Below, piece after piece: positions 27,429-35,975 of a stretch of 64,000 bases of DNA. Origin of the DNA: Lentimonas sp002292345. Lineage in GTDB: Bacteria; Verrucomicrobiota; Verrucomicrobiia; Opitutales; Coraliomargaritaceae. The stretch spans positions 1 through 64,000 of the forward strand of contig CAXLMP010000007.1 of assembly GCA_964187655.1 (NCBI GenBank). Reading direction: 5' to 3'. Under the pieces are notes generated by a model that did not search any database, had not been told where the DNA came from, and was given only the letters and a program-made list of their open reading frames with translations. Numbering within the stretch: the first letter of the stretch is position 1; each line of letters starts with the position of its first letter. Position numbers and translations under genes: made by a program.

Positions 27429-27704
27429 TTAGAGGACAGCCTTGAGGCCAGCTCCGGCTTTGAACTTAACTGCCTTGGAAGCTTTGATGCGGATCTTGTC
27501 ACCAGTTTGTGGGTTGATACCATCACGAGCTGCTCGCTTAGTTACGGAGTAAGTACCGAAACCAATTAATTGGACATTTTTGTCCTTCTTAATGCCCTTT
27601 TTGATGCCTTCAAGAACGGCTTGGATCGCGCGCTCTGCGGATGCTTTAGATGTATCGGCGCCTAGTGTTTTTTGCACTTCTGCAACAAGTTCTGCTTTGT
27701 TCAT
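27429..27704 (-). CDS. HU family DNA-binding protein
   Basis: 91 aa, standard HU size. The N-terminal helices (MNKAELVAEVQKTLGADTSKA) are followed by the DNA-binding arm signature GFGTYSVTKRAARDGINPQTG and KIRIKASKAVKFKAGAGLK. It is a dimeric nucleoid protein that bends DNA. HU and IHF cannot be separated by eye here. It is monocistronic with its own terminator. Confidence 0.94.
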   Translation of the reverse strand: MNKAELVAEVQKTLGADTSKASAERAIQAVLEGIKKGIKKDKNVQLIGFGTYSVTKRAARDGINPQTGDKIRIKASKAVKFKAGAGLKAVL

Positions 27705-27858
27705 ATACGTGTATTATTTGATTGAGGTTGTTTGGCCTAATGACCGTACAAGAAAAGACGCTTTGAATTCATGACCGTCAACAGTAAATCACTCTGAATA
27801 GGCTATTTTTTCACGTTCATAGCCGATAGCCATACGACTCGCTACTCTCAGAGCCAGA

Positions 27859-28059
27859 TCAGCTCCCTTGTTGCGCTTCAACTACCTGTTTTAACAGGAT
27901 TTCAACTGCCTCAATAATTGAAATATCTCGTTCTGAAGCAATTTGCCCCGCTCGTTTTAAAAGTTGAGAAGCCATCACTTCAGCCTGTTCTTCAGGTGCT
28001 CCCATTTGCAAAAACAAGGATTTTATCAGAGTCAATTGGTCTGGCTCGGCTTCCATCAT
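27859..28059 (-). CDS. Small hypothetical protein coupled to ygfZ, 66 aa
   Basis: The 66-residue acidic, helix-rich protein (QLTLIKSLFLQMGAPEEQAE, then LLKRAGQIASERDISIIEAV) has no recognised domain. Its start codon overlaps the ygfZ stop in an ATGA arrangement, implying translational coupling. Such tight coupling and the amphipathic pattern support a real gene. It may be a partner of YgfZ, an inference from position only. Confidence 0.7.
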   Translation of the reverse strand: MMEAEPDQLTLIKSLFLQMGAPEEQAEVMASQLLKRAGQIASERDISIIEAVEILLKQVVEAQQGS

Positions 28060-28988
28060 TTCGCTCCTCCCTTAATCGGCTGAAAAAGTCCCTCGATTCT
28101 TACGCTGCCACCCTCATATTTGAGCGACTCACCAACCAATGCATAACGTGATTTTAATAGCGCCACACCCTGCCAGCCATTTTCAGTCGAACAGGCGCTG
28201 CGTAACTCGCCGATTTTCTTCGACTCCCTATTATATAATGCAATCGGGCAATTTGGCGGGCTTTCTGAGCCAGAAATCCGGAATAATCCACGCTGCGGTC
28301 GCCCCACGTTATGCATTCGCGCAACCACCTCTTGCCCAAGATAGCAGCCCTTTGTCAGCGAAACGCCATCCCCCACCAATGCACCCTCACCTGGTAGATC
28401 CTTCGGTCCGATCTCACTCGGCACACTCGGCACTCCGGCAGCGATCCGAATCAATTGCACCCGCTCTCTAGAAATAAAATCCACGCCTAGCTTAATCAGA
28501 CGTGCCTTCAACTCGACAATCGTCGCCGCAGAGTCAGACCATAGTTCAAAACTCATACCTAGCGAACGACGCCCCCGATAAAGCGTCAGTCCAGGCACAG
28601 TCGCAATTGCTCCGAGCGCTGGTACGGTGAAGCCTAGCTCCTCAAGCGCTTCGACTGCTCCCTCTCCAATTAAAGCCAGCGCCGAACCAGTCGGTTGCGC
28701 TTCGATCTCTACATCATCAGCAATAACATGCTGCTCCAGCTTCTGCGCAATCACAGTCGCAGCTGAATGCTCACTCAAAATACGAAAACGCTCGGGTCCT
28801 TCACAGATGATCACACTATCCGCGATCACCTTGCCTTTGACATCCAACCACACCCCATATGTGCAGCGCCCTGTATCATACGGGCGAAGCTCATTTGAAA
28901 ACTGACTCTGCAAAAAATCGGCTGCATCCTCATCAGTCACCAGCAAATGCGCAGCGTGCTCATATTCATATCCAAAAATAGATTTCAT
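28056..28988 (-). CDS. ygfZ: Folate-binding protein YgfZ (GcvT-like)
   Basis: 310 aa. The diagnostic YgfZ motif KGCYLGQEVVARMHNVGRPQ is present with its cysteine. The N-terminal part (LLVTDEDAADFLQSQFSNEL, CTYGVWLDVKGKVIADSVI) shows the GcvT-type tetrahydrofolate-binding fold. YgfZ proteins use folate to help build or repair Fe-S enzymes such as MiaB. No gcv genes are near, arguing against a glycine-cleavage aminomethyltransferase. It is first of a two-gene unit with the 66-aa protein. Confidence 0.9.
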   Translation of the reverse strand: MKSIFGYEYEHAAHLLVTDEDAADFLQSQFSNELRPYDTGRCTYGVWLDVKGKVIADSVIICEGPERFRILSEHSAATVIAQKLEQHVIADDVEIEAQPTGSALALIGEGAVEALEELGFTVPALGAIATVPGLTLYRGRRSLGMSFELWSDSAATIVELKARLIKLGVDFISRERVQLIRIAAGVPSVPSEIGPKDLPGEGALVGDGVSLTKGCYLGQEVVARMHNVGRPQRGLFRISGSESPPNCPIALYNRESKKIGELRSACSTENGWQGVALLKSRYALVGESLKYEGGSVRIEGLFQPIKGGAK

Positions 28989-29101
28989 GGCGGCAACTTG
29001 CCCTGCCTAGCAGCATTTTTCAATCGGAGAATTCGAGTTTCATGCTTAGACTGGAATTATGGCTTGTTCCTTCACACTAGGTTAGTTAAACATCCCCGCC
29101 T

Positions 29102-30157
29102 GTGAAAAAAGTCACCGATATCAACATCTCTTCCAAAACGCTCCTACCATCGCCTCTCGCTCTGTGTGAGGAGATCGAAAAAACGGCAGCCGCTGGCAAA
29201 TTCGTCGCCGACAGTCGCGAGGCTATTAATAAAATTATCTTTGGCGACGACCGACGATTACTCATAGTCGTTGGCCCCTGCTCGATCCACGATCTGAAGG
29301 CTGGCCGCGAATATGCGCATAAATTGGCTGCTCTGGCTGAAGAGGTCAAAGACCGCATGCTGCTGGTGATGCGTGTTTACTTTGAGAAGCCACGGACCAC
29401 GGTCGGTTGGAAGGGACTCATCATGGACCCGAATCTCGACGGCACTAGCGACATTCCCGAGGGCCTGCGCATCGCGCGCCGCTTCCTCAAAGAGGTTATC
29501 GACCTAGGGATGCCGACAGCCACTGAGCTGCTCGACCCGATCACACCGCAATACATTGCCGACCTCGTTTGCTGGTCAGCAATCGGCGCACGCACCACGG
29601 AAAGCCAAACGCACCGCCAAATGGCATCCGGTCTCTCGATGCCCCTCGGCTTTAAAAACGGCACCGACGGCGGTCTCACCGTCGCACTCAATGCGATCAA
29701 AGCAGCCAGCCAGCCACAAACATTTCTCGGTATCGACAACGAAGGTAAGGCCAATGCGCTCACCACCAACGGCAATCCAAACTGCCACATCGTGCTACGC
29801 GGCGGCTCCAAGGGGCCGAACTACAGCGCCGCAGACGTCAAGGAAACCAGCAATCAGCTCAAAGCAGCGAAACTGACTCCAGCAATCATGACAGATTGCA
29901 GCCATGCCAATAGCGCCAAAGATCCCGCCCGGCAGCCAGCCGTCTTCGAAGAGCTAATTCAGCAAAGCCTCACCGACCCAAGCATCATCGGAGCCATGGT
30001 CGAAAGTAATATCAACCACGGCGCACAAACTTTTCCGCAACCGATCGAAGACCTCCAATACGGCGTCTCCATCACAGACGGCTGCATCGACTGGGATACC
30101 ACCGAGGCGATGATCAAACAAGCCTACCAAACACTCGCACCGACCTTCAAAACTTAA
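29102..30157 (+). CDS. 3-deoxy-7-phosphoheptulonate synthase (class I)
   Basis: 351 aa. It condenses phosphoenolpyruvate and erythrose-4-phosphate to start aromatic amino acid synthesis. The AroFGH-type sequence is clear: RLLIVVGPCSIHDLKAGREYA, RVYFEKPRTTVGWKGLI, PDLDG-like MDPNLDG, and later THRQMASGLSMPLGFKNGTDG and TDCSHANSAKDPARQP. Which feedback type (Phe, Tyr or Trp) cannot be assigned, so no symbol is given. The start is GTG at 29102; no upstream in-frame alternative looks better. aroE lies at the far right of the window, unlinked. Confidence 0.94.
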   Translation: MKKVTDINISSKTLLPSPLALCEEIEKTAAAGKFVADSREAINKIIFGDDRRLLIVVGPCSIHDLKAGREYAHKLAALAEEVKDRMLLVMRVYFEKPRTTVGWKGLIMDPNLDGTSDIPEGLRIARRFLKEVIDLGMPTATELLDPITPQYIADLVCWSAIGARTTESQTHRQMASGLSMPLGFKNGTDGGLTVALNAIKAASQPQTFLGIDNEGKANALTTNGNPNCHIVLRGGSKGPNYSAADVKETSNQLKAAKLTPAIMTDCSHANSAKDPARQPAVFEELIQQSLTDPSIIGAMVESNINHGAQTFPQPIEDLQYGVSITDGCIDWDTTEAMIKQAYQTLAPTFKT

Positions 30158-30272
30158 CATATTACTTAGACCTACAGATTTGATACAACGTACCAATGAG
30201 TTCTTCTTTATCAGCTGAACTCCACCACATAACTTCAGCGCTTCTTTCAATCCAAAATCGAAAACAACAATC

Positions 30273-31256
30273 ATGAGTAAACAACCTATTCGCGTCGCAG
30301 TCACCGGAGCAGCCGGAAACATTGGCTATGCCCTTCTATTCCGGATCGCATCCGGCGCCATGTTTGGCCCCGATCAACCGGTCGCACTCAACCTGATAGA
30401 AATCCAACCAGCACTCGAAGCCCTCAAGGGCGTCGTCATGGAACTTGATGATTGCGCTTTCCCGCTACTTAAAGATGTGGTTGCGACAACTGACCTCGAT
30501 GAAGGATTCAAAGATGTCAACTGGGCCTGCCTCGTCGGCTCCGTCCCACGTAAAGCTGGCATGGAACGCGCCGACCTACTCAGTATCAATGGTAAGGTCT
30601 TCACTGGACAAGGTAAAGCGATCGCACGCAACGCTGCTGCCGATGTCCGCATTCTAGTCGTCGGCAACCCTTGCAACACCAACTGCCTAATCGCGATGAA
30701 CAACGCAGAAGGTGTCCCGAATGATCGTTGGTTCGCAATGACGATGCTCGACGAAAACCGCGCGAAGACACAGCTCGCTCAAAAAGCAGGCGTCGACGTT
30801 ACCGAAGTCACCAACATGACGATCTGGGGCAATCATTCCGCCACTCAGTATCCTGACTTTTACTCTGCACTAATCGGCGGCAAGTCGGCAGCCGAAGTTA
30901 TTGGCGACGAAACATGGTTTAAGGATGAGTTCATTCCCAACGTGCAAAAGCGCGGTGCAGCAATCATCGCAGCACGTGGCTCCTCATCAGCTGCATCTGC
31001 TGCCAACGGCATCGTTGACGCAGTCCGTAAAATCGTCACACCGACACCAACTGGCGACAGCATTAGCATGTGCATCTGCTCCGACGGCAGCTACGGTACC
31101 ACTCCAGGCTTGATCACATCCCTCCCTGTGCGTTCCGACGGTCGCAAGATCGAAGTCGTGCAAGGCATCGAGATCAACGAATTCAGCCGCGCTAAAATTG
31201 ACGCTACAATTCAAGAGCTCAAAGACGAACGTGAGGCCGTCAAAGACTTAATCTAA
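30273..31256 (+). CDS. mdh: Malate dehydrogenase
   Basis: 327 aa. It oxidises malate to oxaloacetate with NAD(H) in the TCA cycle. The dinucleotide fold starts VAVTGAAGNIGYALLFRIA, with LVGSVPRKAGMERADLL at the mobile loop (substrate arginines) and TMLDENRAKTQLAQKAG. The catalytic histidine is in IWGNHSATQYPD. Length and motifs match the cytosolic-type (group 2) bacterial enzyme, not the mitochondrial/E. coli type. It is monocistronic and has a strong terminator. Confidence 0.95.
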   Translation: MSKQPIRVAVTGAAGNIGYALLFRIASGAMFGPDQPVALNLIEIQPALEALKGVVMELDDCAFPLLKDVVATTDLDEGFKDVNWACLVGSVPRKAGMERADLLSINGKVFTGQGKAIARNAAADVRILVVGNPCNTNCLIAMNNAEGVPNDRWFAMTMLDENRAKTQLAQKAGVDVTEVTNMTIWGNHSATQYPDFYSALIGGKSAAEVIGDETWFKDEFIPNVQKRGAAIIAARGSSSAASAANGIVDAVRKIVTPTPTGDSISMCICSDGSYGTTPGLITSLPVRSDGRKIEVVQGIEINEFSRAKIDATIQELKDEREAVKDLI

Positions 31257-31280
31257 ACCCTTAGATTCAATCGTTTTTAA

Positions 31281-31312
31281 AAAGCCCGACGTCCTGAGCG
31301 TCGGGTTTTTTT
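31281..31312 (+). terminator. Intrinsic terminator of mdh
   Basis: CCCGACG / CGTCGGG perfect stem, 7-nt loop, followed by seven T residues. Confidence 0.92.
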
Positions 31313-31470
31313 AACGATCTATATCATCACCGAGTATCAGAGCACAGGCGTTCGAACTTTAATACACGCGGCAAAGTATTGACTCATAAACAAAGATTCA
31401 CGAAAAACTTTGTGTATCGAGTGGCAACCCTCAAGCGTCGGCTCACTTCTTTATTCAAACAACCTCTCCT

Positions 31471-32436
31471 ATGATTCCCTATCTGCACATATTGATCCGC
31501 GTCGAAGACGATGGTTCATTGCATGCATTGGGCGCATTCACCACCAAAGAACAACAAAGCGCCTATCAATCTGCTGCTGGTCTTAAGAGTAACCAAGTAC
31601 GTTTGGATTTCCACAACGGTCCCTTCGAGGACGATACAAAAGTGATCTACGCGGGGCACCGGCGCTGGAATATGAACCGCTTCCAACTCGCGGGCTACTT
31701 TAAGACCGAAGGCGAATCCTGGACATGGGTAACTCAAGAAGGCTACGTCAGCGTCCTTCATATTGACACCGATTTCGACAGCGAGAAAGCACTCGAAAAA
31801 GAAGCACTCGAACGCTACGCAAAACTACAAAAACGCTGGCGCCTCAGCTCATACGAAGAGCTTATCGCCCGCGAAGGCGCAGAAAAAGCACGCGCTAATC
31901 TCATGCTGCGTTTTTACGAAGACGCACTCGAATCCTTCAAACCAAAGTCCCGCCGAGACATACGAGCCCTGTACGCTCTATTTGCCCTCATCGTTGCCCT
32001 ACCCTTCGCCATCTTCTTCTTCCTTAACAACGCACCCGAATTCGACGTAGACGTCAATCAGGTGAAGTGGCTCCCAGACTACACGTCACATATTTCTTAC
32101 TATCGCTCCAACCAAGTTCAAGTTTATGAGTTTCAGGTTAGTTTAGAAAACTTTAAAGCTTGGGCTGAAAGCAACGGCATGCAGGTGCACCGCCTAGGCA
32201 AACAAAAAACCCTTAGCCGCTATAAGGCCTATTTACCCGCAGACAAAGAGCAGCAAACCCAACCAATATCGCCCGACGGCTCCGTTACCGTAGAGCAATT
32301 CGAAAAATGGCAAGCTGCGATCAGCATCCGCATCCAAGATGGCCTGATCGCACAAAGCGCCGCCGAAGGCTCTGCCACCGCGGTGTACGATCCAAAAACA
32401 AAAAAAGCTTATTTCGAAAATCTAATTGCCTTCTAG
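31471..32436 (+). CDS. Hypothetical membrane-anchored protein, 321 aa
   Basis: No family recognised. Residues 1-100 look globular (YLHILIRVEDDGSLHALGAF). Residues about 105-155 are charged and helical (KALEKEALERYAKLQKRWRL). One membrane helix lies near 169-188 (YALFALIVALPFAIFFFLNN), and a C-terminal domain of about 130 residues follows with many tyrosines and charged residues. The predicted topology is N-terminal domain inside and C-terminal domain outside, given the basic RR residues before the helix. It precedes a pseudopilin gene by about 110 bp; a link to secretion is possible but unproven. Confidence 0.65.
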   Translation: MIPYLHILIRVEDDGSLHALGAFTTKEQQSAYQSAAGLKSNQVRLDFHNGPFEDDTKVIYAGHRRWNMNRFQLAGYFKTEGESWTWVTQEGYVSVLHIDTDFDSEKALEKEALERYAKLQKRWRLSSYEELIAREGAEKARANLMLRFYEDALESFKPKSRRDIRALYALFALIVALPFAIFFFLNNAPEFDVDVNQVKWLPDYTSHISYYRSNQVQVYEFQVSLENFKAWAESNGMQVHRLGKQKTLSRYKAYLPADKEQQTQPISPDGSVTVEQFEKWQAAISIRIQDGLIAQSAAEGSATAVYDPKTKKAYFENLIAF

Positions 32437-32544
32437 ACCACCGCTTCACCGTTCAATCCGCTCACCACCTGATATCCACCACCTGTTTTGACAGATTTTC
32501 AAAAGAAAATTATTCGCTGATACAAAAGCACCAACCTTAATTAA

Positions 32545-32994
32545 ATGCAGGCTAAACATCCCAGAGGATTTTCACTCGTCGAACTAATGGTTGTCACAAC
32601 AGTCATTGGCATACTGGCGCTACTCGCCGTGCCGGGTGTCACGGCCGCCGCACAAAGAGCCGAAGCCACTGCAGCTGCGAACGACATTAGCGTCTTCACT
32701 GGTGCCATCGAAATTTACAGCACAAGTGAGGGCGGCTATCCACCGCAGATGAACTACCAAGAGTTGCCAGACTCGATCAAAGACTACCTCCCAGGTATTT
32801 GGACAGACGGGACTTACAATTGGTTTTACGTAAATACTAGTGATTACATTTATGTGTACGTTTACAACTTGGGCTTCACCCCAGAACAAGCAGTCCACAT
32901 CGATTCCATCATTGACGATGGCAATATCGGCAGCGGCAATATACGAATGGCTTTTAATGGTTCGGGCCTCATTCATATATTTGTATCCGATTGA
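32545..32994 (+). CDS. Type IV pilin-like / GspG-like pseudopilin
   Basis: 149 aa. It has a canonical class III signal: a short basic leader, then cleavage before Phe in RGFSLVELMVVTTVIGILA, with Glu at position +5 of the mature protein. The helix runs on to LLAVPGVTAAAQRAEATAAAN. The remaining domain (SVFTGAIEIYSTSEGGYPPQ) resembles short GspG-like major pseudopilins common in Verrucomicrobiota, where many single-copy pilins occur. Processing would use the prepilin peptidase at 62418-63320. Confidence 0.85.
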   Translation: MQAKHPRGFSLVELMVVTTVIGILALLAVPGVTAAAQRAEATAAANDISVFTGAIEIYSTSEGGYPPQMNYQELPDSIKDYLPGIWTDGTYNWFYVNTSDYIYVYVYNLGFTPEQAVHIDSIIDDGNIGSGNIRMAFNGSGLIHIFVSD

Positions 32995-33211
32995 TAGAGC
33001 ATCGGGGCACCGGTATAAATCCGTAAGCCAGACTTGCTATTTTCCCAAAGACGCGTGATCGTTTAGATCGTTCTTTGAGAGAACCTCCGTTACACGGATC
33101 AAGTTCTTTCCGTAATTTCCTTTTTCAGCTAAACTTACTCTTCGAGTTTTTAGCTATTAACGTCATCTAGATTTAAAATTCTATAAATCTGAGATTCGAG
33201 CGTTTCTTTCA

Positions 33212-33558
<347 letters not shown>

Positions 33559-33559
33559 T

Positions 33560-33587
33560 TAAGCCCTGAGTAATCAGGGCTTTTTTG
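33560..33587 (+). terminator. Intrinsic terminator of tmRNA
   Basis: AAGCCCTGA / TCAGGGCTT stem with a short loop and six T residues, beginning a few bases after the encoded CCA. The TTTTAA spacer between CCA and stem is shared with both tRNA genes of this window. Confidence 0.92.
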
Positions 33588-33688
33588 TGCTCGTTCATGT
33601 GTGCCGACCTAAGGGCAGAATAGATTACATTGACTTTCGTCACTGACTGTTTAATTGTAAATTTTCTCACTTGATAAACGTTTAAGTT

Positions 33689-34165
33689 ATGAAAAAAACC
33701 CCTACCCTCAAATCTGTTTTATCCGCCACGATTGCTCTAATCATCTTTTCTGCTACTTTATCAGCAGCTACCTATCAAAAAGCAGATGGGACTCTCGACC
33801 AAATTGAATATCGCCCTGAAACTGGCGAAGGCATTCATTCATACAGCGGCGAGAATCTGCAAGCTGGGGCCAGTTTGAACGGCGCTAAACTGCCAGGAGC
33901 CAATCTCAACGGTGCCGATCTAATTGGTGCCAAGCTAATCAGTGCTAACCTGGTCCGCACCGATCTAAGCGGTGCCAATCTAAGCAATGCCGACTTGACC
34001 GATTCCGACTTGAGCTTTGCAAACCTGACCGATGCCAACTTGAGGAATGCCAACCTGAGCCATGTCGATCTGCGATTCGCCAACCTCACCAGAGCCGACC
34101 TGACCGGTGCCAAACTGACCGGTACCAACATGACCTTTGCCACGTTGACCGATGTCGTTCGCTAA
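33689..34165 (+). CDS. Secreted pentapeptide-repeat protein
   Basis: 158 aa. A Sec signal peptide (basic KK start, then SATIALIIFSATLSAA, cleavage near residue 26) precedes about 20 tandem A(D/N)LXX units from residue 55 onward, for example NGADLIGAKLISANL and SGANLSNADL. These fold into a right-handed quadrilateral beta-helix. Export suggests a periplasmic or surface role, unlike cytoplasmic gyrase-protecting members. The near-repetitive DNA explains the antisense open frames over this gene. Confidence 0.88.
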   Translation: MKKTPTLKSVLSATIALIIFSATLSAATYQKADGTLDQIEYRPETGEGIHSYSGENLQAGASLNGAKLPGANLNGADLIGAKLISANLVRTDLSGANLSNADLTDSDLSFANLTDANLRNANLSHVDLRFANLTRADLTGAKLTGTNMTFATLTDVVR

Positions 34166-34329
34166 TGAACACATCAAATACTGCACGAACAATGCGAGCT
34201 TAGTCTGACACACAACTTGAGTATGCGGATATGTCTGTACGAAATGCCATCTGCGACCAGTTTGTGCCAAGTACCACATTCAGTATGAAAAAAGGGGATC
34301 TTTAAATGAGGATTTTCGTAATCCTCTAA

Positions 34330-34857
34330 TTAAAGCGGGCACTTATTTTCATCAGATGCTGTTTTTCGATAACGGTACAACAGCTGTTTAGGAATATGAC
34401 AGTAGTCATCCGGGCGCCGCGTTAGTCGATCCTGGTGGGCCGCAGCGCTTTTTAGGTAATTTGTTAGAGGCATCACTTCGACCACGACTCGTGACGCATC
34501 TGACCTCGAGCAGATCCACTCTTTCGCTCTGCGCAGATGAGATGATTCCTTACTGTACACCCCAGTCCGGTACTTCGCTCCCACATCGGCACCCTGTCGA
34601 TTCAGGCTGTAAGGATCAATAATTTCAAACAAAGCTTCGATTAATTGCTCAACCGACACCTGCTCTGGATCGAACTGGATGCGCACACATTCGGCATAGC
34701 CATCGTAATCGCCATGCCTCTGATCGGTCGCACCGTTGGCTCGACCAGCTTCAGTTGACACCACCCCGGGAACGTGCCGAAAAAACTCCTGAACGCCCCA
34801 CAAGCAGCCACCAGCAAAATAAAGCTCTTCAGTATTTGGTGTCATATGATCAGGCAA
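34330..34857 (-). CDS. msrA: Peptide methionine (S)-S-oxide reductase MsrA
   Basis: 175 aa. It repairs oxidised methionine residues. The active-site motif is GGCLWGVQEFF with Cys18 as nucleophile; Leu replaces the usual Phe of GCFWG. Downstream motifs VVSTEAGRANG, YDGYAECVRIQFDP and GADVGAKYRTGVYS match the family. The C-terminal half is shorter and more diverged than usual (ends YRKTASDENKCPL), so recycling cysteines differ from the E. coli enzyme. Met5 is an alternative start. No msrB partner is adjacent. Confidence 0.88.
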   Translation of the reverse strand: MPDHMTPNTEELYFAGGCLWGVQEFFRHVPGVVSTEAGRANGATDQRHGDYDGYAECVRIQFDPEQVSVEQLIEALFEIIDPYSLNRQGADVGAKYRTGVYSKESSHLRRAKEWICSRSDASRVVVEVMPLTNYLKSAAAHQDRLTRRPDDYCHIPKQLLYRYRKTASDENKCPL

Positions 34858-35039
34858 TTGAATCTCTTAATTTATAAGCTTCACCACCAGAAGAGCTCTG
34901 GCCGTGACACGCGTCACTCATCATGTGACATAAAGAAGAGTGATACTTGAATTGAATAACCTGTTTAATCTAATCACTTCAGTCAATCCAACGATAATGC
35001 TTCACTGCCGAATTAACATGGGCCTTTGATGTAGCAGGG

Positions 35040-35894
35040 TCACTGCTGACCAGCGCCGACTGAACTTGGCGCGCAGCCCATTATCTTACGAAACACTCGT
35101 GAGAAATGCAGCGGATCTTCGTAACCGAGCTCACGCCCGACCGCGCCAACCTGAAGTTGGCCGTCGCGCAGTAACAGCCACGCGGCGCTCATCTTACGGT
35201 GCAAGAGCACTTGATACGGCGACTCGCCATGATATTTTTTAAAGATCCGACAGAGATATTCGCTACTATACCCAGATCGTTGGGCTAGGTCCGATAGCGC
35301 ATGCAGGTTCTTATATTCACGCAATAGAATCTCCATCGCTAAATCATAAACCACCCGCGAAGCCGATTTCTCGCCACTAGCCGAGCCTTGATGCCGAGCA
35401 ATCAGCGCCAGTAACACTGCTTCTAGCCCATCCACTACCTGCCCTGTCTGCGCATCACTATGCTGACCTTCGTCGACAATCTTATCCAACACCCCAACCA
35501 GCGACGCCACCTCACCCAACTGCAGCACGCCCCCAGGTCGAAGTCCAACGGCATGCCATGCTTGCGGGAAGCTGTCCCCCCCACGCACAAAAAAATACTT
35601 ACGAAACGGTCGCTCCGCTTCATTGCCAAAATACTGCACGACGCCAGGCCCGTGGGTGAACACTGAACCATGCCGCAAGCGCCGCAGTTGCCGTCCTTCT
35701 CGAAAGAATCCGTGCCCGCCGACAACCACTTCCAAAGTCCAAAAAGGGAAATCACTTCGTTCAATAAAGTAATCCGTTGTGCACTCCTCATAACCTGCCA
35801 TAAAAACCTGCCCAGCAGCGTCCGCTAGCCTAGAAAAGTTAGCATAACGGCCCTGCCGGACTAGTGGCGATAACTCTAAAGGAAATGTTTTCAT
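35040..35894 (-). CDS. AraC family transcriptional regulator
   Basis: 284 aa. The N-terminal cupin-like sensing domain (FWTLEVVVGGHGFFREGRQL with the HGSVFTHGPGV region) is followed by a C-terminal double helix-turn-helix: LHALSDLAQRSGYSSEYLCR and ELGYEDPLHFSRVFRKIMG, the AraC signature. It is divergent from fucI with an 81-bp intergenic region, so it most likely controls fucI-fucU in response to L-fucose or a related sugar. This is inference from position. Confidence 0.88.
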   Translation of the reverse strand: MKTFPLELSPLVRQGRYANFSRLADAAGQVFMAGYEECTTDYFIERSDFPFWTLEVVVGGHGFFREGRQLRRLRHGSVFTHGPGVVQYFGNEAERPFRKYFFVRGGDSFPQAWHAVGLRPGGVLQLGEVASLVGVLDKIVDEGQHSDAQTGQVVDGLEAVLLALIARHQGSASGEKSASRVVYDLAMEILLREYKNLHALSDLAQRSGYSSEYLCRIFKKYHGESPYQVLLHRKMSAAWLLLRDGQLQVGAVGRELGYEDPLHFSRVFRKIMGCAPSSVGAGQQ

Positions 35895-35975
35895 GTGGAT
35901 CGACTACTAATTAACCGTTCAATAATATCCATGTCGAGTCAGGAATATCTCTAACATGCAAGCGCGATATAAGCT

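Noticed and set aside
28056..28988. Glycine cleavage T-protein (gcvT)
   Set aside because: The KGCYLGQE motif and absence of gcvH/gcvP nearby identify YgfZ.
33835..34279. Leftward frames of about 100 codons over the pentapeptide-repeat gene
   Set aside because: They arise from the periodic DNA of the repeats; the sense product has a signal peptide and regular A(D/N)LXX units.
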